Source: Epiperipatus broadwayi (taxonomy: Eukaryota; Onychophora; Udeonychophora; Euonychophora; Peripatidae). Taken from it: a DNA stretch of 64,000 bases. The position numbers and the translations under genes were made by a program. Below the pieces are notes generated by a model. That model did no database searches. It was not told the origin of the DNA and was given only the letters and a program-made list of their open reading frames with translations. This document shows, piece after piece, positions 1 to 12,199 of this stretch. The stretch's first letter is position 1, and every line of letters starts with the position of its first letter. The stretch covers positions 8,668,521 through 8,732,520 of the forward strand of contig JAQFVV010006200.1 in NCBI GenBank assembly GCA_028023455.1. The letters run 5' to 3'.

Positions 1-2210
1 AAAACTGATAAAAGGCTGATAGGTGTGTAATTTCTAATATCTTCTTTATCACCCTTTTTTAATATTAATACTGCATTCTTCCAATCATCTGGTACATTTT
101 TATCATTTAAACATTTGGTATATAACTTTGCTACTTCTTTTAATATATCAATTGTGATTCCATCATTACCTGGTACCTTTCCTTTCTTCATATGCATGTC
201 TCACTTCTTCATTTAAAATTCTAGGCATTTCAGAAGATGTAATAAATATAGGAGATAGTTGTTCTTTTTTTTTTTTTTCTAGAATAACTTTTTTTTTTTT
301 TTATTAAAAAAACTATATTTACATTTGATTCAGTACATACATCGTAACAATCATTACTTTAAAAAATAAATTAAGTTCAAATGTATCCAGTAAATTACAT
401 TATCTCCACCTTTCATTTAAACAGTGTTCTGTAAGAGCATTCAGCTCCACATTTCACACCTTGTAGGAACATAACCACCCCATACCAATAAAAACGTTTT
501 TCTTGGCCAAAATTTCAAACCTTTATAAAATATGTCATCCCATTCTTTTTCCATTTTTTTTTTCCAATATATCTTCTTGTTATCAAAGATCAGAGCACAC
601 CTAGATATCCATATTGCTCTCATTACATGCACAATAACTATGGCATTATGAGGCTTGAATAAAACAATGTTTTCTTTAAATAAGAGTCTTAGATTCACAA
701 TAGGCTTATGAAAGACCATAGATCTCAAATCACTAAAGGCTGTACATTCCTCCATCAGGTGAAGAAAGGTCTCGTCGGATCTGTTACAGCATTTGCATAG
801 ATCATCCAGGCCCATTCTTTATTACTACATAATTCTTGATAAAAGTCTTCTACCCATTTCATGATGTCATCTCTCTTTTTAGTAATAATTCCATCTTTTT
901 TTCTTATTGCAGATATAAATTTCCTACCAATACACAAAATGTTGTTTTACATTCTTGAGATTTTTATTTTCTTCTACAGCTTTCCTTGCTATTTCACAGT
1001 TATACTTTCTTATATCATTTTCATCTCTTTTCCACACCATTTTACAAATTTCGAGATATTTAATCTTTTTTAATGTATCATTTTTGTATATCTTCATATT
1101 CTTTCTTTTCTTCATAAATTCTCTAATGTCAGTAGAAACTTTATTGGTCAATTACTGCTTTATTCTACCAGCTATCTTTGTTGCAGTTTTTAAAAGTGTA
1201 TCAGTTATTTTCATATTAATTTCATTCAAATCTGAATCATGTTCAAAATCTACTAATACTTGAAACCAATTTGTAAGTTCTAATTTAAATTCATTAGAAT
1301 GATTTCTGAAATTTAGGAATATCAACTGTAAATATTGTTTTTCTTAATAATTTTTGTCTCTCTAGATTTGCATGAACATGTATCTTACATCTTACTAATC
1401 GATGATCACTTCCTATGTTAAATTTATTAAGAACATTACAATCATGAAATAAATATTATTTGCTAATCAAAATGTAATCCAATTCTGCTGTGCCTTCATT
1501 TGGATGCTTCCATGTCCATTTCCTTTTAACATTTTTCTCAAAAAAAGAATTCATAATATAAAGTTTTTTTTTCTTCTGCAAACTCCACAAGTCTACGTCC
1601 TCTCTCATTTCTATTACCATAACCAAAATTACCTACGGCACTTTCATTTGTTTACCAATTCTAGCATTAAAGTCTCCCGTAACAATTTTAAAATGTTGTT
1701 TCCTCTGATCTACTGCCTTTTGTGCATCTATATAAATATCTTCTATTACTTCATCACTATGAGAACTTGTTGGGGCATAAACCATTTAGTATCTGCTATT
1801 AAGTTGTATAACTAATCTTGCCACCCTGTTCAATACATCATCAATCTCCACAATGTTGCTCTTTTACTTTTTATTTATAATGAATCCTACTCCACTTGTA
1901 TTTCCAATATTTGTGCCTTTATAATAGAGCACATGTCTACTTTTTAAATCAATTGTCTCTTCACCTTTTCTTTTAACTTCACAAAGTCCAATAATGTCCC
2001 ATTTAATATAAGACAGTTTTTCTTCTAATTCTTGCAATCTTCCTTCACTTGAAAGTGATCTGCAGTTGTAAGTACATAAATAAAAAGTCATCATCAAATG
2101 GTAGCCTGGGTCCACAATCAGGGGATTCTTAGCACCCTCTGCTTTGGCCACCAACCACTCCTTGATTGGTGACTTTACAGCCTCCTAGGAATAAGAGCCA
2201 TGATTTATTT
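1..2210 (-). pseudogene. RTE-like LINE, 5' part (endonuclease to start of RT), decayed
   Basis: Reading right to left, an apurinic-type endonuclease begins near 2154. Its early block reads TYNCRSLS and is followed by the catalytic-glutamate motif GLCEVKRKG. Further on, with frame breaks, come GDFNARIGK (about 1680-1650), ELDYILI (about 1480) and GSDHRLVR (about 1400), which are the expected catalytic Asn/Asp/His positions. The linker ends in FISAIRKKDGIITKKRDDI (about 915-855). The first RT block appears at 170-1, with PGNDGIT and then NYTPISLLS. This order is characteristic of RTE/BovB-type non-LTR retrotransposons. The element runs off the left edge, so the RT core and 3' end are unseen. 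Many frameshifts and stops show that it is dead. It is interrupted at about 255-825 by another LINE 3' end. Confidence 0.8.
255..825 (-). pseudogene. 5'-truncated LINE 3' end nested in the RTE element
   Basis: An open 124-codon reading frame (815 to 441) carries a zinc-knuckle-like pattern, CKCC then HLMEEC, near its start. It is followed by a tryptophan-rich tail (ISRCALIFDNKK, KFWPRKTF). This is the style of the cysteine/histidine domain after the RT in many LINE ORF2 proteins. Two T-runs at 268-302 are the poly(A) tail on the minus strand. The RTE reading resumes on both sides (SNKE at about 830, EQLSPIF at about 255), so this is a nested insertion. Only a short flanking match (ttcttt) is visible as a possible target duplication. 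The clade is not resolved. Confidence 0.6.
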
Positions 2211-2889
2211 TTGTCTGTCATAATTGTATATATGTATTGAAAAAATATTTATCATTTACACAAACATTCATTCTGCCTTAGGCAACTGAGAAGAAAGACC
2301 ATGGTGTTTCTTGATCTTAAACTCAGAGGTAAAATGCCAAAAAACTCACCACACTGTCTAATGCATGTTGGTGAGCAGCCCATCCATGTTGATATACTAT
2401 ATGAATAATCAGATAGTAATAACAGCTGTAACAATAAGAACATATGAAGTGGACATTAGGAATTTGCCCTGCTCAGTTCCTTTAAGGCCTCCAAGAAGAA
2501 TCAAAGGGTCTCCTTTCAGTTAATAGCAAACTTATGAATGAAAATATTAATTTGGGGTAATATAAAAATATATATTTTAATCTTACCAATTGCAGGAGGA
2601 AAGACAGGTCACACACAGTGGCACTACAATCTATAATGTCTATGCATTGCCCCTTCAAAAATGAGTAGTTTTATATAGACAAAATATTATACAAATGAAA
2701 ATATTAAAATTTCAAGTTCTTCTTATATTTAAAATGTTATTTGCAGGTTCTTGTTTTAATCTCAGGTTCTTCTTAAAATTCAAACTTATATAATAGATCT
2801 ATGTTCTATCTATAAAGCCCACTTGTGTATTTGATACAAGAAAAATAATTTTGTGATAAATACTTTAACATTCTTAAATACAATAACTA
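2211..2889. other. No gene recognised
   Basis: AT-rich sequence with a short open frame at 2443-2252 that has no recognisable domain. I see no repeat boundary or RNA gene here. Confidence 0.5.
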
Positions 2890-2894
2890 TTTAA

Positions 2895-3075
2895 TATATA
2901 GGGTGTATGAGCACAGACTTTCACATGACCCACCACTCTCCATTCTATCTAATAACACTGATACACTTAAACACACATATGTTGAAAAGATAAATAATCA
3001 CCAATATACGTATTTCATGCTAAACCAGCAATCATCAGTTGGTCCAGACTATCATCTCTACAAATATATACAATA
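2895..3075 (-). repeat. Family C monomer: hammerhead plus tRNA-like Pol III boxes
   Basis: This segment matches, at moderate divergence, the two arms of the palindrome at 15598-16377. On the minus strand it has a hammerhead-like fold at 3043-3000. About 80 bases further on comes a tRNA-like stretch with a box A-like block (about 2955-2940) and a degraded box B-like block (about 2912-2898). The combination of a hammerhead with a Pol III-type promoter recalls the schistosome Sm-alpha SINE-like repeats (established for that family; its application here is inference). The outer boundaries are approximate and I found no target-site duplication. Confidence 0.6.
3000..3043 (-). ncRNA. Hammerhead ribozyme motif, core intact
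   Basis: On the minus strand: 5 bp stem I (ACCAA with UUGGU), core CUGAUGA (complement of 3032-3038), stem II UGCU/AGCA with loop GGUUU, GAAA (complement of 3013-3016), then a 3 bp stem III AUA/UAU closing a 2-nt loop. The cleavage-site triplet is AUA. All catalytic-core positions of the hammerhead consensus are present. The innermost stem II pair is U-U rather than the usual G-C, and stem III is very short, as in known metazoan and schistosome hammerheads that work better as dimers. Activity has not been tested. This is the best-preserved copy in the window. Confidence 0.72.
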
Positions 3076-3233
3076 AGTGCTATTTAAGTTACACATTCAA
3101 TATTCTGTCTTCTTCTTATGACTCTATCATAGGATATCCTATATCTTAGACAAACAAAATGCAAATATGCAAAATCAAGGATCTTAACACCTAAGATAGC
3201 ACATGGCTAGCATATAAAATACTTATGAATATA

Positions 3234-4670
3234 CTTGGGTCTCATTTTATGCAGTAGATAGGTTCCTCAGAAAATGCACACAAAAGAAATCGCACAAAAA
3301 TAGACTTAACCTACCTTGAAAAATGGGGGATACGTACTGTAATTTTCAAAAATCACATAAAAGCAAAGCAACAATGTAAAATTACTTTAAAATTTGCATT
3401 AAAAAAATAAGGAAATAAAATATGACTAATAAAAAATTTCAAATTTGAAAAAAATTGATACAAGACAAACTTTTTTTACTTTTTTTTATATTAATTACAG
3501 TATTTAATTTTATTTAAAACAATATATTTTTAATATATATATATAAACAATATATTTTTATGCATAATTTATAGTATTTTACATTTTTTCATACATGTAC
3601 AATATTTTAATCATTATCATTATTTGACGATATGCAAGTTCGTTTGTGAACTAGTAAGACATCAGATTCATCACAAGAGGAAATATAACTAGTGCCAACT
3701 TCATTTTTTTAAATTACTCTTATAGTACACTCATCCAAACTAAAATGTTTTTCAATCAATGTTGATTCTTCCCATTTCGCTAAGCGGTCTAAAATTGAAA
3801 TGTTTGTTTTCAAAGAAATTATTTTCTTGGGTGTTTTAAAACTAACAATTAAAAATTAAATTCTTATTTTTGTCTTTAATTTTTTAATTTTCAATACCAT
3901 TCAAATTTCATTGTTTCACATCACATTAATTTCAGATTATGTTATGTAATTTTTAAATTGTCAATTATAATTAAAAATCAGATTTTAATTTTTAATTGTC
4001 AAATTTAATTGTGCTCACCAGTGTTCCTCATCTTTTAAAAATAAACTTGTGGACACTAAATGATTAATTGATTATGAACTCTTTTTTAAAAAAGCAAAAA
4101 TAAAATGTGATTTAAAATGCAAAAACAACAACAGGCATAGCATATGCATCTATAACATTTGAACAGATTTACATTATAATCTTGTAAAATTTATTACTTG
4201 TGGACACCAAATGATTAATTGATTATGTACTTTTTTTTAAAAAGCAAAAATAGAGTGTGATTTAAAATGCAAAAATATCAACATGCATACTATAGGCATC
4301 TATAACATTTGAACAGATTTACATTATCTTGTAAAATTTAATGCGTGTATATAAAATGGGAAAATCCTGATTTTAAGTGAATTATGAACTTCTTTATTGC
4401 ATAAAATCTATTACAACACTATTATAAAGCACTGAAAATATTTAAATTATTAGATGGAAGTCAAACTGATAATGTGCTATTACTTTAAATATGACATGTG
4501 AGTGTGCAAAATTTATAATATTTAAAGTAATAGTGCATTATCGGAGCTTGACTTCTGATCTAATAGCTTTTATAGCATAAAAGAAAACTGCATACAAGGA
4601 TATTAAGAAGAAGCATGAATTGCATAATTTCAAAATCGCATTTAAAAAATCCGCATAAAATGAGACCAGG
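3234..4670 (-). mobile_element. pogo/Tigger-like element, copy 1 (CpG-decayed, non-autonomous)
   Basis: The ends are inverted: TTGGGTCTCATTTTATGC on the left and GCATAAAATGAGACC on the right. They match the TIRs of the copy at 31153-32244, but in the opposite orientation. Inside, on the minus strand at about 3832-3768, the reading KKIISLKTNISILDRLAKWEE resembles the N-terminal helix-turn-helix (CENP-B type) of Tigger/pogo transposases. No DDE catalytic region is found. Positions that are CG in the other copy are often TG or CA here, consistent with methylation-driven decay. About 168 bp is tandemly duplicated inside (roughly 4043-4330). It is a dead, internally deleted element. Confidence 0.7.
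4043..4330. repeat. Internal tandem duplication in pogo copy 1
   Basis: Two consecutive copies of about 145-170 bp share blocks such as ttgtggacac.aaatgatta, gcaaaaat and aacatttgaacagatttaca. The other pogo copy has the segment once, so the duplication arose after insertion. Confidence 0.65.
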
Positions 4671-5600
4671 ATATATTTCAAAATTTCTTCTTATATAAAT
4701 ATTCAATTTATATCACCTATAAACATATCTAATTTCAATATCTTCAAATATGAACTTGTACCAAGTACTAAAAGAAAAATATTGCAGTAGATAAAAAGAG
4801 TAATTTTATGCTACCACAGCATTGTAAAATACACTTGAAATAAATATGAATTAATGTAGTTTTATCTTATTACAATATGGGCATGATAAATAAAAGAGAT
4901 AAATAAATTTTATGTGACATTTGAAATGTACTCTTTACAAATAATAAAAAATAAAACTTTATGTTAGATTTTTTAGATAAGGAATATAATAATGGCAATG
5001 AAACAGAAACATATTTAATAAATAGAAAAAAAAATATTAACAGGATAATAATAATATTTAATACAATGAATATTTATAATAAGTATTAATTTTAATCTAA
5101 CACATTGTGCTAACAGAAATATTGGTATATTTTGAAATAAAGCATTTCCTTTTGAAACTTTCCTACCAAATTTATAATAATAGCATTTACATTACTCAAG
5201 AAATTTTCAAATTTTATTTGATACTATCTTTCTTACTATTATGGACATAGGATAAAATAACACACATATATGCCTCTCCACATCCACTTGTATGATATTA
5301 AATGTATTATAGCACTAACAATGTCTAAAAACTCATGTGGTAACATATTTCTGATGGAATTGTAAAGATAGCTTAATATTATGCAAAAATAAACAAAACA
5401 TTCCTATTCTATTAATACCTATGAGGGGTGAGGAAATAGATTAACTCAATATTTACACTTATACTAATATTCTTAAAATTAAACTATGGTAGAACTAATA
5501 AAATAATCTTATAGATGGACATGCCTTAAAATATTCTCACATTTTAAAAATTCACACTAATACTAAGTTATAGGCAAAGTGGATTACAGAAAATATATGA
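4671..5600. other. No gene recognised
   Basis: Very AT-rich unique-looking sequence with stops in all frames. I see no element ends. Confidence 0.5.
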
Positions 5601-5601
5601 A

Positions 5602-5748
5602 AAGGCTGATAACTTGATCTGGAAATGCTGAAGCAAGAAAGTCATTCTCTCTCTCTCTTGGAGGGGCTTATGAAAGGGCACTCGGTAACTTGACCTGGTA
5701 TTGCTGAAACAAGTAAGTCACACTCTCTCTCATGAAGAGGCTTAAAAA
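5602..5748. repeat. Two-unit tandem repeat, about 72 bp
   Basis: Two adjacent diverged copies share the blocks aacttga.ctgg, tgctgaa.caag, aagtca and tctctctc, and end in a gaggggctta-like block. Nothing coding is visible. Confidence 0.7.
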
Positions 5749-5749
5749 A

Positions 5750-6936
5750 AAAACAAATTAGAAACATATCTTTTTTTAAAAAAAAGCTAGTATAAGGAAA
5801 AGAAACTCAAACCTTAAAAAATTTCACTTAGCCTAGCTTTAAATTCTAGACCATAATTTTGGCAGATAGATATGTTATCTCTGCACTAAAGGGTTCTTAT
5901 ATTTGTAAATCCAACTATTTAAGAATTGAGTCTTGAAATATCTTATTTGTCTTTATGATAACCTTCCCAATCAATGTTATGAGTAATGTAAAGCAGGAGT
6001 TCTCCACCCACAGAGATGACTTTTCAATCATAGTAAAGATTGTTTCATATTAAAATCATTATAATTATCCAGTCAGCATGCACCTGACTATAATTGCATG
6101 AGATTTTTTTATTTTTATGCTAAATTTTGCTAAAGTAAACATTTGACAAACATTATTGCAAAGTTAGTTATTACTTTCTATAGGCAATTAAAAATTATTA
6201 TACTGCTTTGCAAATCCTCAATTATCTGGAAAAAAAATAATCTCCAAACTCTATTCAGATTTTAATCTTTTAGTTATGTATTTGTTACATTACAGCCCTA
6301 ACCTACATTTTGTCACCTTTTAAATGATCAATAGCAACCTACCACATTCTAATTTTAATTTTTATTAACTCAGAAAGCAATTATATAGATAATAAGATTA
6401 ATAAATTCGTATCTCAAATTACAAAAGTTTACTTGCATGATTCCAACGGATAACTCTTATCCCTCGTATACTTATAAAAAATAGATTTATTTAGAATTAA
6501 TTGATTATACTATTTTTTTAAAAAAATAATGATTGAAGATTTTATTGCTTGTGAGTTAATAAAAAGTTTGAATATTGAAAGGGACAGCGCTGGGTTAAGA
6601 TCCATGGATCTTGCGCTTAAAAATCTTTTATTTGGAATTTTTTAAAATAGCAAAATTACAGAATCTAAAGATCTGTCTCAATCAGTTTTATCATTTATGA
6701 TAAATATATTATAGAGATATTCAAGTGTTGATGCTTAGAATCCGAATAATTGGATTTTCTAATTTTAAAAAATTTATCTACTCTACCAACTTATGCATTT
6801 TTTCTAATAAAAGAAACTCTGAAAACATATCTGTTCTTATGTAACAAAGAAAAAAGACTTTCAATTATTTTTTTTTTTAAATATTGTTTCTTACATACAT
6901 ATCTATTCTTTGACTCATTTTAAAATAATATCTATG
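5750..6936. other. No gene recognised
   Basis: AT-rich non-coding sequence with A/T homopolymer runs. No repeat boundary or domain is visible. Confidence 0.5.
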
Positions 6937-6950
6937 ACAGTCCTAATTTA

Positions 6951-7500
6951 AAACAGGCAAAAATCTCCATACAGTAGGGCCACTGAGTATAAGCCAGAAT
7001 AATCAATGGATGCCAGAAAGCTTGTACATAAAATCCCTATCCAATACCAACTCATCCAATAACTCAAGACTAGTATCTAGCTTGTGGCTTTCATCAGTGC
7101 GAAGCTTTGGATCTGAGAGCACTGCACCTAGATAATAGGATCTAATGCAACCCTCCAACAACCTTTTATCTCTACTTAACTACAAAACTATGAGTCTAAA
7201 ATTGAAAACACAATATTTTTAATCCAAGCTTATTAGCTTATATAGTCATATAGGTCTGAACTCAATTCAGTATCCATACAATTTGGTGTCTTTGGTTCTT
7301 TATTAACCATAGCCACCACTATCCTATTAGGCAAGATTACTATTAAACCACTAAACATCACATGATCACCATTTCTTAGGCTTGCTCATAATTATTATTA
7401 AAACAGGCAAAATTCTCCATACAGTACTCAGTGCAGGCCAGAATAATCAATGGATGCCAGAAGCATAACAAATGGTGATCATGTGATGTTTAGTAGTTTA
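6951..7500 (-). mobile_element. Family A retroposon, 14-bp target duplication
   Basis: The insert is flanked by a perfect 14-bp direct repeat, acagtcctaattta (6937-6950 and 7501-7514). Read on the minus strand it starts with the family A head (ACTAAACATCACATGATCACC) and then shows two successive AAACAGGCAAAA modules in mixed orientation. A hammerhead-like core lies at 7097-7075 (CUGAUGA present, GAAA mutated to GAUA). The blocks at 6951 and 7400 lie head-to-tail about 450 bp apart, so this copy is a partial tandem dimer. It has no protein-coding capacity. Variable-length duplications of this size point to target-primed insertion rather than a cut-and-paste transposon. Confidence 0.8.
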
Positions 7501-7777
7501 ACAGTCCTAATTTATAATGTATATAGAAGATTTTTCACCAATATTAGAATTATAATCATAATTTTTACTTTGTGGTTCCCGAGATATAATTATGTTTTAA
7601 TCTTGCATTCTGAAACTACAATATCTATTTTTGTGCATCCTTTGATATAGAGCATTCACCATCACTATAGATGTTAGATAAAATTCCTAATCTTTAAATA
7701 AATTCTTTATTTGTATGTATATAACATAGGATAAAAAAGTACAATCTTTTATTTGCTTTAGTCTAATATATAACTGT

Positions 7778-7824
7778 GAAGTTATATATATATATATATA
7801 ACTGTGAAGTTATATATATATATT
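7778..7824. repeat. TA-rich small palindrome repeat
   Basis: The block aactgtgaagtt occurs twice, separated and flanked by (TA)n. The whole is self-complementary and low-complexity. Confidence 0.7.
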
Positions 7825-8087
7825 AACCTATTCAATTATTTGGTTATTAAATGTATGCTACCTATATTTTGAGATTGTTACAAATAATTATTCTTTGTAA
7901 AATATCATGTATTTATGTAAGTTGATTCGTTTCTAGCATAATTAATAAATATTATTTTAAAATTACTACAAAAATTTTATAAGCATTCTTTATCTTTTTT
8001 TTAATTTATTTTTTATTTTTTTTATCAATCACAGTTATAAAACATCTTTTATAATTATTGTATTTATAAGGGATTGCTCAATTTAAT

Positions 8088-8285
8088 TTACTAATTATTT
8101 ATATCACTTTTAATAAATTAGCAAAATGTTTTTAATGTCTGCAAAATATAGATGACTATGCTTTCAGTGTGGAATACCAGAAACACAGCTCAGATTCTGG
8201 TCTTCCACACTGAAAGTGTGCTCAGCTGTATCTTGCAGACATTTTGCTAATTTATTAAAAGTGATATAAATAATTAATAAATGTC
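8088..8285. repeat. Foldback (inverted repeat) element
   Basis: The left arm, with tttatatcacttttaataaa and gcaaaatg, is answered by the right arm, with cattttgc and tttattaaaagtgatataaa. The arms are about 55 bp, and a second inner pair (ttcagtgtgga / tccacactgaa) sits nearer the centre. No transposase is present. Another partial copy of the inner block follows at about 8305-8330. Confidence 0.75.
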
Positions 8286-8339
8286 CACAAGATACAGATG
8301 AAAGTGCTTTCAGTGTGGAACACCAAAGGAATATTAGAT

Positions 8340-10132
8340 TATTTTTACACAAAATATGTAGAAAAATTCATATATAGTACTTCAAATATGCTAAAAATTA
8401 ATAGATACATATATAGCAATGTTAATCAATTAAACATTCACAGTAAAATTTAAGATGCCAAAATTTACAAGTGATAATTCAATAAATGATAATATGTACA
8501 AAGCATATATTAAGGAAAGCTTGTTTAATGCTTTGAAAACATATATGAAGCTTTGATAACCAATAATACCATTAAAAATAATTTAAAATATTAGCTTTAA
8601 TAGAAAAAAGAAGTTAAGGATGGCTATCAAATGCTTAATTGAAATGGTTTCAGCTTTGAATCCCAAGTTATTATTGATAAAGGCCAGAATTTAATTTGTC
8701 AATGAAGATTAACCCACAACAGCTACAACATAGTTTACATACATTCAGATCACTAGCATTTTCTAATACCACTCCTAAGAAGAATATTTGTTTTAAATAA
8801 ATATTTCAATTTTTTTTTTTTTTTTTACTTATAAGCATTATTTACAAAACATATTAAAATGTTTGTATTAAAAAATATAGTCATAAAATTGCAAAAATAA
8901 AGAAATAAAATTTTTAACTGATTTCAATTGATTGTTTTTTTATAATCAGTTATTATAATGAAATAAATTTGCTTTTTATTACTGTTTCCATTAGTTTTAA
9001 TAACTGTTATAAGATTTGTCTTTAAAAATAGAAAAAAATGGCCATTTAAAAAAGATGGAAAAAACAGCTATTTGGATTACTAGTGGTATGAGGTGCTGCT
9101 AAATCAGAAGGGGGAAACATAAAATTTAAATTATTCAAGCTAAATTCAAACTAATTTAATTTTTGTAAAATAAAGATATACTTAAGAAAGTATTGAGATG
9201 AATACCTGTTCATTTTAAAAAATATGAAATTAATCATTTGAAAATTGATAATGGTGTAAGGTGCTGCTTGTAACAATAGCAGATTAAATTGCATTACTAT
9301 TTAATCATTATTACTGAAGTTCACACAAATGTCACTAGAATAGAGAGTCACTCATCCTTATAACACTGAAGTAAATTGAAAGAGTCAAATGATGTGTTGG
9401 TAATGTAGTAAGTAACCACTGATTACTCAATCTTACAGTAGATGCATTAGAGTATATAAAAAGAACTGCTTTTGTTTATTATATTGTAATAAACTAAAAG
9501 AATAAAGTGGTGATAATATAATAAGAAAACATAGATTACTTAATCTTATAATATATTTTACTAGAAAAGAGGGAAAAAACTATTGTTTTTATAAATGCAA
9601 TAAGATGAAAGATCATGTTATGTTAATAATGCCACAATTAACAATTGATATCTTAATCTTTCAGTAAATTGTATTAGAGTTGTAGAAGAAAAACTGCTCT
9701 TTGTTAAAGAGTTGTAGAAATCTGAATGAGTCAAATAATGTGGTTAAGTAGTAATATAAATTATAAATTAATTTAGTGAAAACAATTAGAATAACAAATA
9801 TTATAGCAAAAAAAGTAAAAAAGCATTACAAACTATAGCCATGTTTATAATAACAACAATGCAATGCGTTTAATGTATAATTGAGATTGCTCATCGAATT
9901 TCTGGCTTATTAACTGTTTAAGCAAAATGGTTTGGGTTCAAATTCTTAAGATGTTTACATTTTTCAAGCAATAAATTAATTTTATAACAATAATGCTAAT
10001 CACTAGATGGATATTGAGCACATTCCAATTATAGAGAACTTTATAATCACGTGATCAATGGTTCAAGAGATCATGCGACATTTAATAACTCAAGAGTTAA
10101 TTGTCACAACAGTTTCACTCAATTAAATGAAC
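8340..10132. other. No gene recognised
   Basis: About 1.8 kb of AT-rich sequence. The phrase aaggtgctgct recurs loosely at about 9090 and 9257, which hints at an old duplication. No coding, RNA or mobile-element signature was found. Confidence 0.45.
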
Positions 10133-10267
10133 ACTTTTTTTTTTTACTTTCCTCAGTTTGGAATCAATCCAGAACCATTTAGCTTTTGAGTCTGCCATTC
10201 TTTTTCTAAAAAAGAATAAAAAAAAAGATTTGTGTAACAAAAAATTTAAAAAAATGAAACTATTCGG

Positions 10268-10365
10268 GTTTTCCCCCCATGTGTCAAAGCATTGGCCTGG
10301 AAGTGAACCCAGGACAACTGCTTTGTAAGGCATCTGTGCTCACCATTCGGCCACCAATGCTTGAC
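10268..10365 (-). mobile_element. 98-bp tRNA-derived SINE, copy 1
   Basis: The insert is flanked by a perfect 12-bp direct repeat, gaaactattcgg (10256-10267 and 10366-10377). On the minus strand it folds like a tRNA. The acceptor stem GCATTGG pairs perfectly with CCAATGC. A box A-like GGCCGAATGGTGAGC is present, as is a box B-like GGGTTCACTTCC in a CCTGG/CCAGG arm. The anticodon region reads CTTACAA, reminiscent of tRNA-Val(UAC). After the tRNA part only about 20 bases remain (ACACATGGGGGGAAAAC). A second copy lies at 26897-26992 with its own duplication. It is more likely a SINE than a functional tRNA gene because of the mismatched anticodon stem and the extra T-loop base. Confidence 0.75.
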
Positions 10366-10377
10366 GAAACTATTCGG

Positions 10378-11140
10378 TATTAATTGCAAAAATCACAAAA
10401 AGATAATCCTACTGTATTTTCTAGCATAGTTAAAAATTACTAAATAAAGGTTAACTTACCTTCAGAAATCAAGAGTGTAAGTGTAAGTAGGGGGATTAAT
10501 TAAGAAAGGGAAATAAAAATAATGTATAATGTTATTAGGAATTCTGTACTTAATCTTACCCATATGATAATCTCCAGTAAATGAACTATGCAAATCTTAA
10601 GTATTAATAATATTTTTGTTCAGATCAATTTATAATTTTATTTGTATTTATATTTCATAATTTAGTGATTGTACAGTCACATGTTAGATCTCATTTATAC
10701 ACTATATGTATATATCTTTTGCAATAACGATTTCCATGTCTTGTGTATGATATCTAATAAAATAATTTGAAATTCCAGTGGTTTGTTCTATCAGTTTATT
10801 TAGTCATTATAATGTCTTATCTTATACTCTGTTAATAAACTGCAGGAAAAAACTGATATAATCTGTTTGAAAAATTGAAACTCCATAAACTTAAATAGAG
10901 CTGGCTGATCAAATAAGCATTATTGATGTCAACATTAAAAATGTCAGTATCTGATAGAATTTACTTCTAAGTGAGATGGTAGGCATAAATACAAAAACAA
11001 CAAACTTCATTGCTTTGTAGGGACAAGGGTAATAGAGTTATATATATGAAAAAAAAATACTTTTTTACTATATGATATGTCTAACAATGTTCTTCTGCTA
11101 TTTGTTATGCACATATATTATTATCTTTTAATATCAAAAA
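10378..11140. other. No gene recognised
   Basis: AT-rich sequence without a recognisable gene or element boundary. A (TA) run lies at 11153-11174. Confidence 0.45.
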
Positions 11141-11249
11141 TATTAGAACTTTAATATATATATATATATATATATTATAATGGGATGGGTGGGTGATCGA
11201 AAGAAAAAGTCAAAGCAAAATCAATAATTTACAAAATATATATAAGATA

Positions 11250-11920
11250 TGTTTAAAGAAGGACATGAGATCAAAATCTCTGTGAACATTGGGATATCAG
11301 CCAGCTACTAAAAAGAGCAACTAAAAGCATAATTATAAATCCAACCAGCATTATCAAAAAGTAATTATTAAGTAAATACTCAAGAGAAATAACCATCCAT
11401 CATCATCATTGAGGGGCATAAACAAAATTGTACAATAAAATATATATCAACAGTCAACCTTGTGACTGGATTGAAAATGGGTCTTCTGTAGACCAGACTA
11501 ACTTTTGAGCCTTTGCCAGCTTGGGCAATTATTTAACCATAACTTGGATGCACCAGCTTAGTGCCCATTCATTAAAATACATAATAATCAGAAATCAAAA
11601 GAATAATGCTGGGACATTTAAAACATGCTGTTCATCATCAGTGCTCTGGCCACTTGTACTGGCCAACTATAAACTTAAACTTTTTTAACAAGACTAAGCT
11701 AAAATAAAATATGTGCATGGGCTTTAAAGAGTATCATCTTTTGCACCAACCAGGATGATGATTGATCATCTCTGGATGCCCCAAAGCACTAAATACACAT
11801 CCTCATTTATATATTCATCCCGTGCTCAAATCTAGCCCAGAGAACACAAGATCTATTACTGTATGTGAACAAGAGATGATGGAATACAATTTTAACAATT
11901 AAATACAAGTTTATTAATAA
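11250..11920. repeat. Family D dispersed repeat, copy 1
   Basis: This copy is homologous to about 18480-19680. Shared blocks, in order, are the ccagcatta block, catcatcat, gtcaa.cttgtga.tgga, tctactatagacca-like, gccagcttggg, aatgctggga, ctctggccactt, and a final aatac..gtttattaata block. At 11641-11610 on the minus strand it has CUGAUGA followed by an AACA/UGUU hairpin and a UAAA where a hammerhead would have GAAA. No ORF is present. In the second copy this same spot has expanded into a minisatellite. Confidence 0.65.
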
Positions 11921-12040
11921 CAAAAAATAAATAAATGATTAAGGTCTTATAAGGGTTCTGATTTTGAATAATATACAATAATAAAAGTCATTACACTGTA
12001 ATTTACAATATTACTACAAAATTCAAATTATTAGTAGCAT

Positions 12041-12166
<126 letters not shown>

Positions 12167-12199
12167 GCTTGTTTAGAGCTTCAGCATGCTCTTAAGGTT

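Noticed and set aside
10115-10333. 72-codon minus-strand frame
   Set aside because: It runs through the tRNA-derived SINE and a poly(A)-like stretch; no protein family.
10290-10364. Functional tRNA-Val gene
   Set aside because: Acceptor stem is perfect, but the anticodon stem is mismatched and the T loop has an extra base. Flanking target duplications and a second truncated copy indicate a SINE.
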